DNA of 64,000 nucleotides from Streptomyces liangshanensis. GTDB lineage: Bacteria; Actinomycetota; Actinomycetes; Streptomycetales; Streptomycetaceae. The position numbers and the translations under genes were made by a program. The stretch spans positions 1,736,001 through 1,800,000 of the forward strand of contig NZ_CP050177.1 in the NCBI RefSeq assembly GCF_011694815.1, in the 5' to 3' direction. Every line of letters starts with the position of its first letter. Position 1 is the stretch's first letter. Positions 60,414-64,000 of this stretch are shown here, in pieces. Under the pieces are notes generated by a model. The model did not search any database. It was given only the letters and a program-made list of their open reading frames with translations, and had not been told where the DNA came from.

Positions 60414-61256
60414 TCAGGTGCGGAGGGTCTGGTGGAGTTGTTCGGTGAACTCCTTCGGGTGGGTGGTCAGGCCTATGTGGCCGCCGGGGAAGAGTGCTAG
60501 CTCCTTGCCGAAGCGGGTGGCCAGGTGGGCGGCCGGGCGGTGGGTGAGTTCGCCGGGTGAGTCCTGGCCGGCGGCGAGGACGAGGTGGTCCGACAGGGCC
60601 TCCAGGCGGGCCAGGTCGGGGACGTACGACATGAAGGCGGGGACGATTCGGCCGACGAAGTAGGGCAGGCCGGCCATCGTCTGTTCGGTTCTTGCCGCGG
60701 CCTGCGGCGGAAGCTCGGGCTGGGGTTGCGGCTCGGGGGCATCCTCGGCGCCCTCCTTCCGCAGCCCGGCGGCGAAGATCGCCATCGCGGGCATCAGGCC
60801 TTCGGTGCGGAACGACTCGTCCACCCGTGCCAGGAGCCGGCGATGTTCGGCGGCGTCCGGCAGGACCATCACCACCGGGGGCTCGTGCACCACCGCGCGC
60901 AGGACACGTCCGTGGTGGGCGGTCAGCAGGTGCAGCGCGGCGATCCCGCCCGAGCTGGCGCCGAACACCCGGGCGGGCTCGCCGGGCGACAGCAGCTCCA
61001 GGAGGCGGAACGCGTCGTCGGCGTGCTCGGCCACGCTCTGCTCCGCCTCCGGGTCGTCCAGCGCGCTCCCGCCCATGCCGCGCGGATCGTACGTGGCGAC
61101 CGTGTACGCGGCCGCGAGATCCTCGGCGACCTCGGCCAAGGACGCCGCGCCGCCCGTCCCTCCCGGGATCAGCAGCAGGAGCGGACCGCGCCCGCGGACC
61201 TCGTAGTGCAGCGTCGCGCCGTTCACGCGCAGGGTGCCGGTGGTCGGGGCGGTCAT
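60414..61256 (-). CDS. Alpha/beta hydrolase
   Basis: Esterase or related hydrolase; substrate unknown. The 280 residues carry the oxyanion loop LLLIPGGTGGAASL, YDPRGMGGSALDD, the nucleophile elbow VFGASSGGIAAL (Ser), and His in LFPGGHIGLTTHP. The cap region includes a Pro/Glu-rich loop (DAPEPQPQPELPP). ATG 61256 follows GGAG at eight bases and overlaps the TetR stop (ATGA), so the pair is translated together and the enzyme is likely under control of that regulator. Confidence 0.92.
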   Translation of the reverse strand: MTAPTTGTLRVNGATLHYEVRGRGPLLLLIPGGTGGAASLAEVAEDLAAAYTVATYDPRGMGGSALDDPEAEQSVAEHADDAFRLLELLSPGEPARVFGASSGGIAALHLLTAHHGRVLRAVVHEPPVVMVLPDAAEHRRLLARVDESFRTEGLMPAMAIFAAGLRKEGAEDAPEPQPQPELPPQAAARTEQTMAGLPYFVGRIVPAFMSYVPDLARLEALSDHLVLAAGQDSPGELTHRPAAHLATRFGKELALFPGGHIGLTTHPKEFTEQLHQTLRT

Positions 61257-61846
61257 GAGGGGTCTCCTTCTCGGGACGGCGGCCAGTGCTCCAGGAGCGT
61301 GTGCAGGGCGTCGAGCGCGCGGACCCACGACTCCCGCGGCGGCCGCTCGTGGCCGAACCCGCCCGCCGCCTCCAGCGCGACGAACCCGTGGAAGGTGCTG
61401 CGCAGGAGCCGGACTGCGTCGGTCAGGTCCGGCTCGGCCAGCCCGTACGCGCGCAGCATGCTGTACGTCAGCTCCACCGCGCGGCGCGGTCCCGGCGCGT
61501 CGGCGACCAGCGCGGGGTCGATCCGGATCGGGGTCTGCGTCGCCGCGTACCGGCCCGGATGCCGGTGGGCGTACTCCCGCCAGGCGTCGGCGAACGCGAC
61601 GAGCGCGTCCTTGCCCGACCGGCCGGCGGTCGCCTCCGCGATACGGATGGTCTTCTCGTCCGCCGCGAGCAGCGCGATCCGGCCGCGCAGGTCGTCCAGG
61701 CTCCGGACGTACGTGTAGAGGCTCGCGTCCTTCACGCCGAGCCGCCGCGCGACCCGCGACATGCTCACCCCGTCGAGCCCGGCCTCGTCGGCCACCTCGG
61801 CGCCCGCGAGCGTCACCCGCTCCACGCTCAGCCCCGCCCGCGCCAT
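61253..61846 (-). CDS. TetR/AcrR-family regulator with WHG-type C-terminal domain
   Basis: Repressor controlling its own operon with the alpha/beta hydrolase. The 197 residues have a TetR helix-turn-helix (about 8-52: ADEAGLDGVSMSRVARRLG, VKDASLYTYVRSLDDLRG) and a C-terminal domain with STFHGFVALEAAGGFG, the WHG-like motif. ATG 61846 is preceded by GGAGG. Two 13-bp palindromes, 20 bp apart, lie 40-72 bases upstream, an arrangement suited to two dimers. Confidence 0.93.
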   Translation of the reverse strand: MARAGLSVERVTLAGAEVADEAGLDGVSMSRVARRLGVKDASLYTYVRSLDDLRGRIALLAADEKTIRIAEATAGRSGKDALVAFADAWREYAHRHPGRYAATQTPIRIDPALVADAPGPRRAVELTYSMLRAYGLAEPDLTDAVRLLRSTFHGFVALEAAGGFGHERPPRESWVRALDALHTLLEHWPPSREGDPS

Positions 61847-61885
61847 GCGCCCTCCCCGTACCGCCGCTCCCGCCCAGGCGGTTGC

Positions 61886-61918
61886 CTAGGAGCCCTAGTT
61901 CTAACCTAGGGGCCCTAG
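61886..61918. promoter_or_regulatory. Double palindromic TetR operator
   Basis: CTAGGAGCCCTAG (61886-61898) and CTAGGGGCCCTAG (61906-61918) are 13-bp palindromes exactly 20 bp apart, flanked by GTTGC and GCAAC. They sit in front of the TetR-hydrolase operon. Confidence 0.8.
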
Positions 61919-62132
61919 GCAGCGCAACCGTACGTCCCCGGGAGCACCTCCGGGTACGGCTCCGGCATGCCCCGGCCCGCAGCGGATCTCGCCCTGCCGG
62001 GCAGGCACCCGCGCGGTATGTTGAGCTGAGTGGCGACGTCAACGAACCGCCCGCCCCCAGGACGTGTCCCGGACGACGAGCAGGTCACCCGTTCCCCCGA
62101 CGACCCTCGCGTCCGAGGCAGAGGAGGACGCC

Positions 62133-62438
62133 ATGTTCCAGTTCCTTGTTTCCTTCACCGTCGAGCCCGAGCACCGCGAGGACTTCGTCCGGGCGGCCAG
62201 GAAGACGGCACGCGACTCCCTGGCGAACGAGCCGGGATCGAACCGGTTCGAGGTCATCGCCGACGAGGCGGACCCGGACGTCTTCTACCTGAACGAGGTC
62301 TACGAGGACGCCGACGCGTTCACCGCGCATGCAGGCGGCCCCTACTTCACCGCGTTCTTCGCGGAGGCAAGCGCGTACGCCAAGGGCCCGAACTGGCTCA
62401 TGAAGGGGAACGTCGTCCCCGAGTCGGCCGCGGCCTGA
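62133..62438 (+). CDS. Antibiotic biosynthesis monooxygenase (ABM) domain protein
   Basis: Small ferredoxin-like dimeric alpha+beta-barrel protein, often a quinol or heme-type monooxygenase. The 101 residues show FQFLVSFTVEPEHREDFVRA, SLANEPGSNRFEVIADEAD, FYLNEVYEDADAFTAHAGGP and FAEASAYAKGPNW, matching the ABM family. ATG 62133 is preceded by GGAGGACGCC. It is divergent from the TetR-hydrolase pair, so it may share that control region. Its 3' end lies in a 14-bp tandem repeat. Confidence 0.9.
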   Translation: MFQFLVSFTVEPEHREDFVRAARKTARDSLANEPGSNRFEVIADEADPDVFYLNEVYEDADAFTAHAGGPYFTAFFAEASAYAKGPNWLMKGNVVPESAAA

Positions 62439-62491
62439 CCCAAGCCGCCGCCTGACCCAAGCCGCCTGACCCGGACCGCCTGACCCAGACC
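62433..62491. repeat. GCCTGACCC tandem repeat, four copies
   Basis: Units start at 62433, 62450, 62464 and 62478 (period 14 after the first). The ABM stop TGA is in unit 1, and the TGA of the later units falls in the other frames too. Confidence 0.85.
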
Positions 62492-62498
62492 GCCCCCG

Positions 62499-63431
62499 TC
62501 AGTCGTTGCGCGTGCCCGTCTCCCGGAAGGACTCCGCCCGGCCCGGCCGCGAACCGGCCTGCCCCGGGCGCGAGCCGCCGGAGCGGCCGGGTTCGGCGGC
62601 CCACGACGACAGCATCGTCAGCGCCTCGTCCGACGCCGACCCGGGGTCGGCGAGGAAGGTGAACAGGGTCTGATCAGGGTCGTCGGGGAACGTCAGGGCC
62701 TCCGTGCGCAGCGTCAGCTCCCCCACGATCGGATGGTGCAGCACCTTCGTGTCGTGCCCGATCCGGACCACCTTCTGCCCCGCCCACCAGCGGCGGAACG
62801 GCTCGCTCTTCATCGACAGCTCGCCCACCAGCTCGGCGGTACGGGTGTCGTCGGGGTGCCGCGCCGCGTCCATCCGCAGCGTCCCCACGAAGACGGACGC
62901 GACCTGCTCCCAGCTGTCCCCGAACAGCGACCGGGCGGCCTCGTCGAGCATGATCCAACGTACGGCGTTACGGTCCCTGACCGGCGCCGCGTCGAAGTCG
63001 GCGAGGAGCACCCGGGCCATGCGGTTGGTCGCCAGCACGTCCGTACGGCGCCCCAGCACGAAGGCGGGCGTCTCCCCCAGCCGCGCCAGCAGCGCGTGCA
63101 CCCCGGGCCGTACCTTCTGCTGCGCCGCCCGCGGGGCGCGCCGGCGGCCGGGACCCTGCCGCCGTGCCACGGCGTGCAGGTAGCTGCGCTCCGCCGGGTC
63201 GAACTGCAACGCGTTCGCCAGGGCGTCCAGGACCGATTCCGACGGGGTGATGGGCCTGCCCTGTTCCAGCCGCGTGTAGTAGTCCACACTGACGCCGGCC
63301 AGCGCGGCCAGTTCCTCGCGGCGCAGGCCCGGCACCCGCCGCGGGGACGGGTCGTGAATGCCCAGGCTCGCCGGGTCCATCGCCGCGCGCCGGGCACGAA
63401 GGAAGTCGCTGAGGCCCTCGTTCCGCTCCAT
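62499..63431 (-). CDS. XRE-family regulator with MmyB-like ligand domain
   Basis: Transcriptional regulator of the MmyB type. The 310 residues have an XRE helix-turn-helix (about 10-75: RRVPGLRREELAALAGVSV, DYYTRLEQGRPITPSESVL) and an MmyB-like domain (about 100-265) with FVLGRRTDVLATNRMARVLL, VRWIMLDEAARSLFGD and FRRWWAGQKV, ending in a disordered Gly/Arg/Ser tail. These regulators often control the divergent oxidoreductase gene, here the SDR at the right edge. ATG 63431 has GGAGAC directly upstream. Confidence 0.93.
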   Translation of the reverse strand: MERNEGLSDFLRARRAAMDPASLGIHDPSPRRVPGLRREELAALAGVSVDYYTRLEQGRPITPSESVLDALANALQFDPAERSYLHAVARRQGPGRRRAPRAAQQKVRPGVHALLARLGETPAFVLGRRTDVLATNRMARVLLADFDAAPVRDRNAVRWIMLDEAARSLFGDSWEQVASVFVGTLRMDAARHPDDTRTAELVGELSMKSEPFRRWWAGQKVVRIGHDTKVLHHPIVGELTLRTEALTFPDDPDQTLFTFLADPGSASDEALTMLSSWAAEPGRSGGSRPGQAGSRPGRAESFRETGTRND

Positions 63432-63472
63432 GTCTCCATGGTGGCGCAGATCGGCGGAGGGCGCCGTGTCCC

Positions 63473-63540
63473 GGGTGGCCCTCCGAAACCCACGTAGCGG
63501 GAGGAGCCGGGTCGGACCCTGGGTGGTCCTCCGAATCCCA
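63473..63540. repeat. Two 20-bp direct repeats between the XRE and SDR genes
   Basis: Copies at 63473-63492 and 63521-63540 agree at 18 of 20 bases (core CCTCCGAA-CCCA) and are offset by 48 bp, in the divergent promoter region; a candidate site for the MmyB-type regulator. Confidence 0.65.
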
Positions 63541-63672
63541 GGAAGGGGCGGGCCAGTTCACCTCTCGTTCCTGGCCGGCGTGGGCGGTTGAGTGAAGGCA
63601 CAGGACGCCGTCCGGTGTCCATCTCATCGCCTACCGTGCCTCCCCGCACGGCCCACCCAGGGAGTACCCGCC

Positions 63673-64000
63673 ATGCCTTCCACCTGGCTCATCACCGGCG
63701 CCACCTCCGGATTCGGCAGCCTGGTCACCGAGCGCGCGCTGGCCACCGGCGCCCACGTCCTCGCCGTCGGACGCCGCGCCGACCGCCTCGCCGCGCTCTC
63801 CGACCTGGCGGAGAAGGGCGTACAGGGGCGCGTCACGCCCATCCAGCTCGACCTGACCGCCCCCAACGCCCAGAGCGCCCTGTCGGACGCCATCAAGGCC
63901 GCCGGCGGCCTGGACATCCTGGTCAACAACGCCGGTCACGGCCTGTTCGGCGCCGTCGAGCAGATCGACGCCGAGGACGCCCGCGCGATCTTCGACACCA
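63673..64000 (+). CDS. Short-chain dehydrogenase/reductase (5' part, cut by window edge)
   Basis: NAD(P)-dependent oxidoreductase of the classical SDR type; substrate unknown. The 109 visible residues have the cofactor motif ITGATSGFGSLV (TGxxxGxG), an Arg-rich adenine-phosphate region VGRRADRLA suggesting NADPH, LDLTAPN and the NNAGHGLFG motif. The catalytic Ser-Tyr-Lys lie beyond the window. ATG follows GGGAG at eight bases. It is divergent from the MmyB-type regulator, its probable controller. Confidence 0.93.
   Translation, partial: MPSTWLITGATSGFGSLVTERALATGAHVLAVGRRADRLAALSDLAEKGVQGRVTPIQLDLTAPNAQSALSDAIKAAGGLDILVNNAGHGLFGAVEQIDAEDARAIFDT

Overview
This is a 64 kb piece of a very GC-rich actinobacterial chromosome, almost certainly Streptomyces or a close relative. 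The reasons are strong third-position GC bias, GTG and TTG starts, rare TTA codons, a class E-type LAXTG surface protein, GH19 chitinase with a DasR-like site, a SepF-family protein, an actinobacterial c-di-AMP riboswitch before a muralytic enzyme, and several promoters that look leaderless. No rRNA, tRNA, CRISPR array, transposase or integrase was recognised.

Left part (1-16 kb): the N-terminal part of the RNA 3'-end methyltransferase Hen1 (cut by the window edge), homocysteine methyltransferase MmuM and an LLM oxidoreductase on the minus strand, a divergent PucR-type regulator, a DUF6099-like protein, a MazG-type pyrophosphohydrolase and a SepF-family protein. Then comes an alpha-glucoside locus: a debranching-type glucosidase, a divergent LacI regulator with two mirror-image operators, and a binding-protein/two-permease ABC importer. 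It is followed by a small secreted protein and an NAD-dependent DNA ligase.

Middle part (16-37 kb): a cell-envelope stretch (GH19 chitinase with lectin domain, class B PBP2, PH-like protein, YihY/BrkB membrane protein, MerR regulator, LysM transglycosylase with riboswitch, M14 carboxypeptidase, DUF3048 lipoprotein), then mixed accessory genes (solo CoA-transferase subunit, MFS transporter, APH-type kinase, XRE-TPR regulator, GH3 glycosidase with divergent TetR, GlxA-type regulator, and a tiny secreted lectin made of three near-identical 41-residue repeats).

RNA repair operon (37.2-42.1 kb): two overlapping genes encode an RNA ligase-kinase and a 998-residue protein with five recognisable parts: MJ1316/DUF504, endonuclease/exonuclease/phosphatase, 2H phosphoesterase, poly(A)-polymerase-like nucleotidyltransferase and its helical partner region. 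Together they could heal and seal broken RNA. Hen1 at the left edge belongs to a second, independent RNA repair pathway.

Surface Pst-like cluster (45.7-57 kb): pstC-pstA-pstS and a large PstS-like protein are joined by overlaps, and PstS and the large protein end in Gly/Ser-rich stalks with membrane anchors. Downstream come a secreted PstS-like protein, an LAXTG cell-wall protein, a sortase-fold protein whose catalytic cysteine is alanine, and only then pstB. This combination is the best candidate for an undescribed system. The right end holds a DUF1508-like gene with two TTA codons, methionine aminopeptidase, a small XRE regulator, a nucleosidase, a kinase, an alpha/beta hydrolase-TetR pair, an ABM monooxygenase, an MmyB-type regulator and the start of an SDR gene.
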